A stretch of 7,123 nt of DNA from Clostridium sp. CAG:508 (GTDB lineage: Bacteria; Bacillota; Clostridia; TANB77; CAG-508). The stretch covers positions 14,600 through 21,722 of the forward strand of contig FR889103.1 in NCBI GenBank assembly GCA_000435755.1. Reading direction: 5' to 3'. The translations under genes were made by a program, and so were the position numbers. A model generated the notes under the pieces. The model was given only the letters and a program-made list of their open reading frames with translations. It was not told the DNA's origin and did no database searches. Positions 1 through 4,880 of this stretch are shown here, in pieces (position 1 is the stretch's first letter; each line of letters begins with the position of its first letter).

Positions 1-60
1 CCTGTTACAGCCTCAGCAACATACAAACGTATGTGCCCTTGCCTTTTGAATACTTTTTTC
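1..60. other. Unresolved left edge with short palindrome
   Basis: The first 50 bases are visibly richer in G and C than the flanking intergenic DNA. They contain a short hairpin: ACATAC (19-24), a 4-base loop, and GTATGT (29-34). This could be the end of a neighbouring gene or RNA outside the window. All three plus frames and at least one minus frame are open across this short stretch, so no reading frame can be preferred. I do not recognise a known RNA family here. Confidence 0.25.
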
Positions 61-73
61 TTTGTAATATACT
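46..73 (+). promoter_or_regulatory. Possible sigma-A promoter for the DUF1294 gene
   Basis: TTGAAT at 46-51 (4 of 6 matches to TTGACA) and TATACT at 68-73 (5 of 6 matches to TATAAT) are separated by 16 bases. Initiation would fall near position 80, giving a leader of about 55 bases that contains the palindrome at 103-116. The match is moderate, and such sequences arise easily in AT-rich DNA. Confidence 0.35.
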
Positions 74-102
74 AATTCTTTTTAAAATTTAAGAATATTT
101 AC

Positions 103-116
103 TGTACTAAGTACAA
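103..116. repeat. Palindrome TGTACTAAGTACAA, copy 1
   Basis: TGTACT and AGTACA are mirror halves around one central base. The 14-base string matches the one at 802-815 (TGTACGTAGTACAA) at 12 of 14 positions, differing only at the two central positions. It ends 20 bases before the TTG start at 137, and copy 2 ends 20 bases before the uvrA ATG. A dyad of this size could be an operator or a leader hairpin; no regulator is identified. Confidence 0.4.
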
Positions 117-136
117 TTGTTAAAAGGAGTATGAGC

Positions 137-415
137 TTGAAAGATTTGATTGATGTTAAGTATATAGTTATTTATTTGATTGTGATAAATTTGATTACAT
201 TTTTGGCAATGTGGCTTGATAAGTGGAAAGCTAAAAGAGGTAAGTGGAGAATACCAGAAAATACTTTGCTAGTACTAGTTTTACTAGGAGGAGGCATAGG
301 TGGTATTGCCGGAATGTATACTTTTAGGCATAAAACACAGAAAGCAAAATTTGTAATAGGATTTCCTGTAATTCTAATATGTGAAATTCTCTTAATAATA
401 CTATTATGTATGTAA
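137..415 (+). CDS. DUF1294 family small membrane protein
   Basis: This is a small integral membrane protein of the DUF1294 family, whose function is unknown. Residue numbers here count from the upstream ATG at 131. Family hallmarks are MWLDKWKAKRG (27-37), WRIPE (39-43), a Gly-rich LLGGGIGGIAGM segment (51-62) and RHKTQKAKF (66-74). Three hydrophobic helices are visible, at about 11-28, 45-62 and 75-94, joined by basic loops. The length of 92-94 residues is typical. The Shine-Dalgarno AAAAGGAG (122-129) lies only one base from the ATG at 131 but seven bases from an in-frame TTG at 137, so I take TTG as the start; this shortens the protein by two residues. The gene stands alone and ends in a strong terminator. 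The family call is secure, the start less so. Confidence 0.85.
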   Translation: MKDLIDVKYIVIYLIVINLITFLAMWLDKWKAKRGKWRIPENTLLVLVLLGGGIGGIAGMYTFRHKTQKAKFVIGFPVILICEILLIILLCM

Positions 416-423
416 AATAGTGA

Positions 424-462
424 AAAAACTGCACTTTCAGTATTTGAGAAAGTGCAGTTTTT
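424..462. terminator. Bidirectional intrinsic terminator after the DUF1294 gene
   Basis: A perfect 15-base stem pairs AAAAACTGCACTTTC (424-438) with GAAAGTGCAGTTTTT (448-462) around a 9-base loop. It starts 8 bases after the stop codon. The A-run on the left arm and T-run on the right arm let it work in both directions. Confidence 0.9.
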
Positions 463-580
463 AATGTTAAATAATAATAAAACATACAAATGGAATTTAA
501 TGTAAAAGTTTCAAAAACTATTTGACAATATACAACAAATAAATTGTTACCATAAAACAGTAAACAATAAAATATGAAAG

Positions 581-653
581 TTATCCACAGAAATTAGTGC
601 CTATTTATAGTTGTTCACAAAGTTATCCACATTATCCACAACACTGTGGATAA
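581..653. promoter_or_regulatory. DnaA-box cluster (candidate oriC or DnaA-titration site)
   Basis: Five 9-base DnaA boxes lie within 73 bases. Perfect TTATCCACA occurs at 581-589, 623-631 and 632-640 on the plus strand, and its complement TGTGGATAA at 645-653. A variant, TTGTTCACA, is at 611-619. Boxes 3 and 4 abut, and boxes 4 and 5 form a 9-base inverted repeat with a 4-base spacer. An AT-rich tract follows. This density is typical of bacterial replication origins (established knowledge), but dnaA, dnaN, rpmH or gyrB are not in the window. A DnaA-titration site or a DnaA-controlled promoter for uvrA is an alternative. Confidence 0.75.
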
Positions 654-661
654 GATTTTTT
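632..661 (+). terminator. Hairpin of paired DnaA boxes followed by a T-run (possible terminator)
   Basis: The perfect inverted repeat TTATCCACA (632-640) / TGTGGATAA (645-653) has a 4-base loop, and six T residues follow at 656-661. This has the shape of a weak intrinsic terminator. No transcript clearly needs stopping here, because the DUF1294 gene already has a strong terminator at 424-462. The DnaA-box reading is therefore preferred. Confidence 0.25.
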
Positions 662-730
662 GTAAACCGAATGTAACAATTATGTAATACATATTGCCTT
701 TATGTAATATTTGTGTAATATATTTGTAAT
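661..730 (+). repeat. TGTAA motif phased at 11-base steps in an AT-rich tract
   Basis: TGTAA begins at 661, 672, 683, 703, 714 and 725, giving steps of 11, 11, 20, 11 and 11 bases. The last four copies are TGTAAT. The two triads put the motif on nearly one face of the helix. The tract lies directly downstream of the DnaA boxes and just before the uvrA promoter, where an origin's unwinding element would sit. Contiguous TAG/TAA trios of the Bacillus DnaA-trio type are not evident. Function is inferred only from position. Confidence 0.5.
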
Positions 731-745
731 AAAATTAAGTTCTAC

Positions 746-774
746 TTGACATGTTCGAACTTATGTTTTATAAT
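746..774 (+). promoter_or_regulatory. Consensus sigma-A promoter of uvrA
   Basis: TTGACA (746-751) and TATAAT (769-774) both match the consensus perfectly, with an optimal 17-base spacer. Initiation is expected near 781, leaving a leader of about 55 bases. The LexA box occupies most of the spacer and the first base of the -10, so repressor binding should block polymerase directly. Confidence 0.9.
756..769. promoter_or_regulatory. LexA (SOS) box in the uvrA promoter
   Basis: CGAACTTATGTTTT fits the Bacillota SOS-box pattern CGAAC-N4-GTTCG, with a relaxed second half-site as in Clostridium-type boxes (GAAC-N4-GTTY). It lies between the -35 and -10 of a consensus promoter driving uvrA, a classical SOS gene. 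Position and gene identity make this a strong call although the right half is imperfect. Confidence 0.8.
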
Positions 775-801
775 TAAATATGTTATTGATTTATAATTAT
801 T

Positions 802-815
802 TGTACGTAGTACAA
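802..815. repeat. Palindrome TGTACGTAGTACAA, copy 2, in the uvrA leader
   Basis: The core dyad is TTGTAC (801-806), spacer GTA, GTACAA (810-815). It lies in the predicted uvrA leader between the start of transcription (about 781) and the Shine-Dalgarno AGGGGG (823-828). It matches the palindrome at 103-116 at 12 of 14 bases, at the same 20-base distance from the start codon. It could be a second operator or a short hairpin affecting translation. Confidence 0.4.
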
Positions 816-835
816 CATATATAGGGGGCTTTTAA

Positions 836-3661
836 ATGCAAAATAGCATTATTATTAAGGGAGCAAAAGAACATAATTTAAAAGATATAAATATAGAAAT
901 TCCAAGAGATAAATTAGTAGTAATTACAGGGCTTTCAGGTTCTGGTAAATCTTCATTAGCATTTGATACCTTGTATGCAGAAGGTCAAAGAAGATATGTA
1001 GAAAGTTTATCATCTTATGCTAGACAATTTTTAGGACTAATGGAAAAACCAGATGTTGAATCAATTGAAGGCTTATCACCAGCAATTTCAATAGATCAAA
1101 AAACTACATCTAGAAATCCACGTTCAACTGTTGGAACGGTCACAGAAATATATGACTATATTCGTTTATTATATGCACGTATAGGTGTACCATATTGTCC
1201 AAACTGTGGTAAGAAAATTGAGAAACAAACTATTGATCAAATTATAGATAGTGTTATGAGTTTAGAAGAAGGTACTAGAATTCAAGTTTTAGCACCTGTT
1301 GTTCGTGGAAAAAAAGGTGAATATACAAAACTATTACAAGACTTTCAAAAAGAAGGTTTTGTTCGTGTACGTGTTGATGGAGAAGTTTATGAATTAACAG
1401 ACGACATAGAAATTGATAGAAAGAAAAAACATAATATAGAGCTAGTAGTTGATAGATTAGTTGTAAAAGAAGAAATCAGGACAAGACTAACAGAATCAGT
1501 TGAAACTGCTTTAAAATATGCAAATAATTTAGTTGTAATAGATATTCCAGGTGATAAGGAAGTATTATATAGTCAAAACTATGCTTGTCCAGATTGTAAT
1601 ATAAGCATAGAAGAATTAACGCCAAGAATGTTTTCCTTTAATAATCCATTTGGAGCTTGTCCAACTTGCACAGGTATTGGTTACTTAATGAAAATGGACG
1701 AAGATTTAATTGTACCTGACAAAAACAAAACTTTATATGATGGAATTAAAGCTTTTGGAGCTAGCACAATGAAAAAAGGCGATACAATGGCAAAAATGTA
1801 TTTTGAAAGTATCGCTAAACATTATGGGGTAGAAATAAAAGATGTGCCTATTAAGAAATTACCAAGATGGTTCTTAGAGAAAATTTTATATGGTACAGGT
1901 GACGAAGCAATTGATTTTGAATATACATCTTATGCTGGAACAAGAAAATTTACAAGTCCATTTGAAGGTGTTTTACCAACATTAGATAGAAGATATAATG
2001 AAACAAAATCTCAAGGTATGAGAGACTTTTATGAAATGTATATGAGTGAAAGTGCATGTCAAACTTGTCATGGAGCAAGACTAAAAAAAGAGAGCTTATC
2101 TGTAAAGGTTGGAGATAAAAACATAAATGAATTAACAGACATGTCTATTGATAAAATAAAAGATTTCTTAAATACATTACAATTAAATAACAAAGATAAA
2201 ATGATTGCAGATCAAATACTAAAAGAATTAAATAAACGTTTACAATTTTTAATTGATGTTGGGTTAGAGTATTTAACATTATCTAGAAGTGCAGGAAGTT
2301 TATCAGGTGGTGAAGCGCAACGTATTCGTTTAGCAACTCAAATTGGTTCAGGACTAACAGGAGTACTATATATATTAGATGAACCAAGTATTGGTTTACA
2401 TCAAAGAGATAATGAAAAGCTATTAGCAACACTTAGAAAATTAAGAGATTTAGGAAATACTGTTTTGGTTGTTGAACATGATGAAGATACTATGTACGCA
2501 GCAGATCAAATTATAGATATTGGGCCAGGTGCAGGTGTGCATGGTGGAAAGGTAATTGCACAAGGTACTGCTGAAGAAATCAAATTAGTTCCAGAATCTA
2601 TTACAGGACAATATTTAAGTGGCAAAAAGCAAATTTTAGTACCTAAAAAAAGAAGAAAATCTAATGGAAAGGCAATTGAAGTCAAAGGGGCAACAGAGCA
2701 TAATTTAAAAAACATAAATGTAAAATTCCCATTAGGACAATTTATTTGTGTTACAGGTGTTTCAGGCTCTGGAAAGAGTACACTTGTTAATGAAATATTG
2801 TATAAAACTGTAGCAAAAGAAATATATGGTTCAAATGAGAAACCAGGAAAATGCAAAGAAATAAAAGGGCTAGAGAATGTTGATAAAATTATAAATATTG
2901 ATCAATCACCAATAGGAAGAACTCCACGTTCAAACCCAGCAACATATACAGGAGTGTTCGATGTTATTAGAGACATTTTTGCAGCAACACAAGAAGCTAA
3001 AATGCGAGGCTATGATAAAGGAAGATTTAGCTTTAACGTTGCAGGTGGTAGATGTGAGGCATGTTCTGGAGATGGTGTTTTAAAAATAGAAATGCACTTT
3101 TTACCAGATATATATGTACCATGTGAAGTATGTAAAGGAAAAAGGTATAATAGGGAAACACTTGAAGTTAAATATAAAGGTAAAACTATTAGTGATGTTC
3201 TTGATATGACTGTAGAAGAAGCGTTGAAGTTTTTTGAAAACATACCTAAAATCAAATCAAAAATTCAAACCTTATATGATGTTGGACTTGGTTATATTAA
3301 GTTAGGGCAACCTTCAACTACTTTATCAGGTGGAGAAGCACAACGTGTTAAATTAGCAACAGAATTATCTAAAAAGGCAACAGGAAAAACATTATATATT
3401 TTAGATGAACCTACAACAGGACTTCATATAGCAGATGTTCATAAATTGGTTGATATTTTACAGAGATTAGTTGATACAGGAAATAGTATAATTGTAATTG
3501 AACACAATTTAGACCTTATAAAAACAGCTGATTACATTATAGATTTAGGACCAGAAGGCGGAGAAAAAGGTGGACAAATAATTGCAGTAGGAACACCAGA
3601 ACAAATTACAAGAAATGATCAAAGTTATACAGGAAAATTTTTAAAGAAATATCTAGGATAA
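836..3661 (+). CDS. uvrA: UvrABC excision nuclease subunit A
   Basis: UvrA is the damage-recognition ATPase of nucleotide excision repair. It acts as a cytoplasmic dimer that scans DNA and loads UvrB. This copy is full length (941 residues) with both ABC ATPase modules intact. Module 1 has Walker A GLSGSGKSS (32-40), signature SLSGGEAQR (488-496) and Walker B LYILDEPSIGLH (511-522). Module 2 has Walker A GVSGSGKST (641-649), signature LSGGEAQR (830-837) and Walker B LYILDEPTTGLH (853-864). Zinc-type CxxC pairs are at 121/124, 251/254, 275/278, 408/411, 740/743 and 763/766, which fits the family's zinc modules. The ATG is set by AGGGGG at 823-828 with a 7-base spacer. A terminator follows at once, so the gene appears monocistronic rather than in the common uvrB-uvrA pair. 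The LexA box implies SOS induction. Confidence 0.98.
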   Translation: MQNSIIIKGAKEHNLKDINIEIPRDKLVVITGLSGSGKSSLAFDTLYAEGQRRYVESLSSYARQFLGLMEKPDVESIEGLSPAISIDQKTTSRNPRSTVGTVTEIYDYIRLLYARIGVPYCPNCGKKIEKQTIDQIIDSVMSLEEGTRIQVLAPVVRGKKGEYTKLLQDFQKEGFVRVRVDGEVYELTDDIEIDRKKKHNIELVVDRLVVKEEIRTRLTESVETALKYANNLVVIDIPGDKEVLYSQNYACPDCNISIEELTPRMFSFNNPFGACPTCTGIGYLMKMDEDLIVPDKNKTLYDGIKAFGASTMKKGDTMAKMYFESIAKHYGVEIKDVPIKKLPRWFLEKILYGTGDEAIDFEYTSYAGTRKFTSPFEGVLPTLDRRYNETKSQGMRDFYEMYMSESACQTCHGARLKKESLSVKVGDKNINELTDMSIDKIKDFLNTLQLNNKDKMIADQILKELNKRLQFLIDVGLEYLTLSRSAGSLSGGEAQRIRLATQIGSGLTGVLYILDEPSIGLHQRDNEKLLATLRKLRDLGNTVLVVEHDEDTMYAADQIIDIGPGAGVHGGKVIAQGTAEEIKLVPESITGQYLSGKKQILVPKKRRKSNGKAIEVKGATEHNLKNINVKFPLGQFICVTGVSGSGKSTLVNEILYKTVAKEIYGSNEKPGKCKEIKGLENVDKIINIDQSPIGRTPRSNPATYTGVFDVIRDIFAATQEAKMRGYDKGRFSFNVAGGRCEACSGDGVLKIEMHFLPDIYVPCEVCKGKRYNRETLEVKYKGKTISDVLDMTVEEALKFFENIPKIKSKIQTLYDVGLGYIKLGQPSTTLSGGEAQRVKLATELSKKATGKTLYILDEPTTGLHIADVHKLVDILQRLVDTGNSIIVIEHNLDLIKTADYIIDLGPEGGEKGGQIIAVGTPEQITRNDQSYTGKFLKKYLG

Positions 3662-3675
3662 TGAATGTGAGGAAG

Positions 3676-3720
3676 CAAAGACAGTATCATAATTCCATGA
3701 TACTGTCTTTGTCTTTGTTT
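3676..3720 (+). terminator. Intrinsic terminator of uvrA
   Basis: A perfect 15-base stem pairs CAAAGACAGTATCAT (3676-3690) with ATGATACTGTCTTTG (3697-3711) around a 6-base loop. An imperfect T-rich tail (TCTTTGTTT) follows. It starts 14 bases after the uvrA stop codon. Confidence 0.88.
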
Positions 3721-3883
3721 TAAGAGATGTAAAGCTAAATGGGCATTCATAAAAAATAGAAAATACAAAAGTAAAAAACACAGCAAAAAGAAAGGGAACA
3801 AAGTAAAATTAAAAATAAAATTAAAACTAATTATATATAAAATAATTTATAAAATGAATACCCACTTAGCTTTACATCTCTTA
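3721..3883. mobile_element. MITE-like element with 30-base terminal inverted repeats
   Basis: The left arm (3721-3750) and the reverse complement of the right arm (3854-3883) agree at 28 of 30 bases. Both outer ends are TAAGAGATGTAAAGCTAA. The 103-base centre is extremely A-rich on the plus strand and has no credible reading frame. Both borders begin with TA, as expected if a TA target was duplicated on insertion (IS630/Tc1-mariner style), but this is inferred from one copy. It sits directly after the uvrA terminator and downstream of the convergent microprotein gene, a place where insertion would be tolerated. An alternative is a non-mobile long hairpin that ends or stabilises the convergent transcripts. 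Confidence 0.55.
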
Positions 3884-3900
3884 TTATTTGGAAGATAAAA

Positions 3901-3999
3901 TTATTTACAGTTATTATTTCTTTCGTTATTATTTTTGTTTTGGTTATTGTTACTATTCTTGTTATTGTTTTTATTATTTTTATTTTGTTTTTCTGACAT
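3901..3999 (-). CDS. Asn/Lys-rich 32-residue microprotein
   Basis: I do not recognise this protein. The minus strand encodes 32 residues starting MSEKQNKNNKNNNKN and ending NNNERNNNCK. Seventeen of the 32 are Asn, with six Lys and a single Cys next to the end. It is hydrophilic and probably disordered, with no signal peptide or membrane segment. The main support is a near-perfect Shine-Dalgarno, GGAGGTG (complement of 4007-4013), with a 7-base spacer to the ATG at 3999. Asn uses both AAT and AAC, so the repeat is not a simple nucleotide run. It is transcribed towards uvrA, divergently from the cytidylate kinase-like gene. The MITE-like inverted repeat begins 17 bases past its stop. Small spore-associated or Asn-rich clostridial peptides are possible relatives, but that is a guess. 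Confidence 0.65.
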   Translation of the reverse strand: MSEKQNKNNKNNNKNSNNNQNKNNNERNNNCK

Positions 4000-4032
4000 A
4001 ATTAAGCACCTCCATTTCTTTTTCTTAATAGT

Positions 4033-4062
4033 ATTATTAGAAAAAAATTAAAATTTATTCAA
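4033..4062 (-). promoter_or_regulatory. Possible promoter of the Asn-rich microprotein gene
   Basis: On the minus strand, TTGAAT (4057-4062) and AATAAT (4033-4038) are 18 bases apart, putting initiation near 4026 and giving a leader of about 27 bases. The match is moderate. The overlapping minus-strand string AATACTA also resembles the -10 of forespore sigma factors, but the -35 spacing is off. Confidence 0.3.
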
Positions 4063-4111
4063 AAAGATTTCAAAAAATAGAAAAGGCATAGCAATAAGAA
4101 GTGAAATTTTA

Positions 4112-4140
4112 TTGATAATTTAATTACTTTGTAGTATAAT
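4112..4140 (+). promoter_or_regulatory. Sigma-A promoter of the cytidylate kinase-like/murD operon
   Basis: TTGATA (4112-4117, 5 of 6 matches) and a perfect TATAAT (4135-4140) are separated by 17 bases. Initiation is expected near 4147, about 26 bases before the first start codon. It drives the three-gene unit that ends at 6607. No operator-like dyad is evident around it. Confidence 0.8.
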
Positions 4141-4172
4141 TTTTTTAGAAAAAGAGAGGTGCATTTTTAGTA

Positions 4173-4880
4173 ATGAGTAATATAGTAATTGGAATTGAAG
4201 GATATGTTGGAGCAGGAAAAAGCGCAATATGCAGAGAACTATTAAATCACATTCCTAATAGTATAATTTTAGAAGGTGGAAATTTATATAGAGCAATTGT
4301 ATACAGCTTACTTAAATCAGGAATAGATTTAAGTAATTTGAAACAAAACATGTCCCATGTTGATATTAAATCAATTATGGAAAAGTTAAAGATTACAATT
4401 GCAATTGAAAATAGACAAACTGCAATTTATATTGACGAAAAAAAAATCGATGAAGAAAAATTACAATCAGCACAATCATCATTAGCAGTTTCAGAAATAG
4501 GTACAATTGCTAACAATGACAAGTTATATGAGTTTGGAAGGAAAATAATAGATCAATTTAAAGAAAAATATAATGTTATAGTTTCTGGAAGAGCTTTAAT
4601 GGAAATTTATCCAAATTTAGATTATCACTTTATGATTACAGCTTCACTAGATGAACGTATAAGAAGAAAAAGCATACAATATAACAACAAAATTGATTTA
4701 GAGGAACTAAAACAAAATATCCAGAGAAGAGATGAATTACAAGAAAAAGCAGGTTATTACAAAATATATGACAAGACTATTGTAGTTGATGTTAGTGAGT
4801 GCAAAAATGTTCAAGCTTCAGCTAAAAAGGTTTTAAGTTTTATAAAAAAGGAGAATATAGATAATGGATTTTGTGAATAA
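4173..4880 (+). CDS. Cytidylate kinase-like P-loop protein
   Basis: This is a nucleoside monophosphate kinase-fold protein of the cytidylate kinase (Cmk) group, which phosphorylates CMP or dCMP using ATP in the cytoplasm. It has 235 residues, the usual Cmk length. Visible parts are the P-loop EGYVGAGKS (9-17), GNLYRA (36-41, the counterpart of the Cmk GxMYRA substrate loop), VSGRALMEIYP (137-147), a basic lid LDERIRRK (159-166), RRDELQ (185-190) and a C-terminal YDKTIVVDVS (199-208). The oddity is GRALM where canonical Cmk has GRDIG: the Asp after Arg140 is Ala141, so substrate choice may differ. The start has AGAGGTG at 4155-4161, a long 11-base spacer, with no better in-frame start upstream. 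It is the first gene of an operon and overlaps murD by 17 bases. Whether it is the cell's only Cmk or a paralogue cannot be told. Confidence 0.82.
   Translation: MSNIVIGIEGYVGAGKSAICRELLNHIPNSIILEGGNLYRAIVYSLLKSGIDLSNLKQNMSHVDIKSIMEKLKITIAIENRQTAIYIDEKKIDEEKLQSAQSSLAVSEIGTIANNDKLYEFGRKIIDQFKEKYNVIVSGRALMEIYPNLDYHFMITASLDERIRRKSIQYNNKIDLEELKQNIQRRDELQEKAGYYKIYDKTIVVDVSECKNVQASAKKVLSFIKKENIDNGFCE

Noticed and set aside
172..489. Minus-strand open frame of about 105 codons opposite the DUF1294 gene
   Set aside because: It is antisense to a recognisable family gene, crosses the terminator hairpin and lacks a ribosome binding site.
522..553. TTGACA at 522-527 as a promoter -35 element
   Set aside because: No acceptable -10 element lies 15-19 bases downstream.
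778..820. Outer inverted repeat ATATGTT / AACATAT around the uvrA leader palindrome
   Set aside because: Its left arm lies at or before the predicted start of transcription and its right arm overlaps the inner stem, so it cannot form fully in RNA; it is also AT-rich enough to arise by chance.
2506..3255. Minus-strand open frames inside uvrA
   Set aside because: They are shadows of a fully conserved UvrA frame, with no ribosome binding sites or recognisable domains.
932..3418. Repeated Walker and signature motifs in uvrA as a possible gene duplication or fusion
   Set aside because: Two tandem ABC modules are the normal architecture of UvrA.
3721..3897. Short peptide frames reading through the inverted-repeat arms (MN-A/T-HLALHLL)
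   Set aside because: There is no ribosome binding site, and the similarity of the two frames follows from the inverted repeat itself.
3901..3999. The ATT/GTT-rich tract as a simple microsatellite rather than a gene
   Set aside because: The codons vary in the third position (AAT/AAC, AAA/AAG) and a near-perfect ribosome binding site precedes the ATG, so coding is the better explanation, although not proven.
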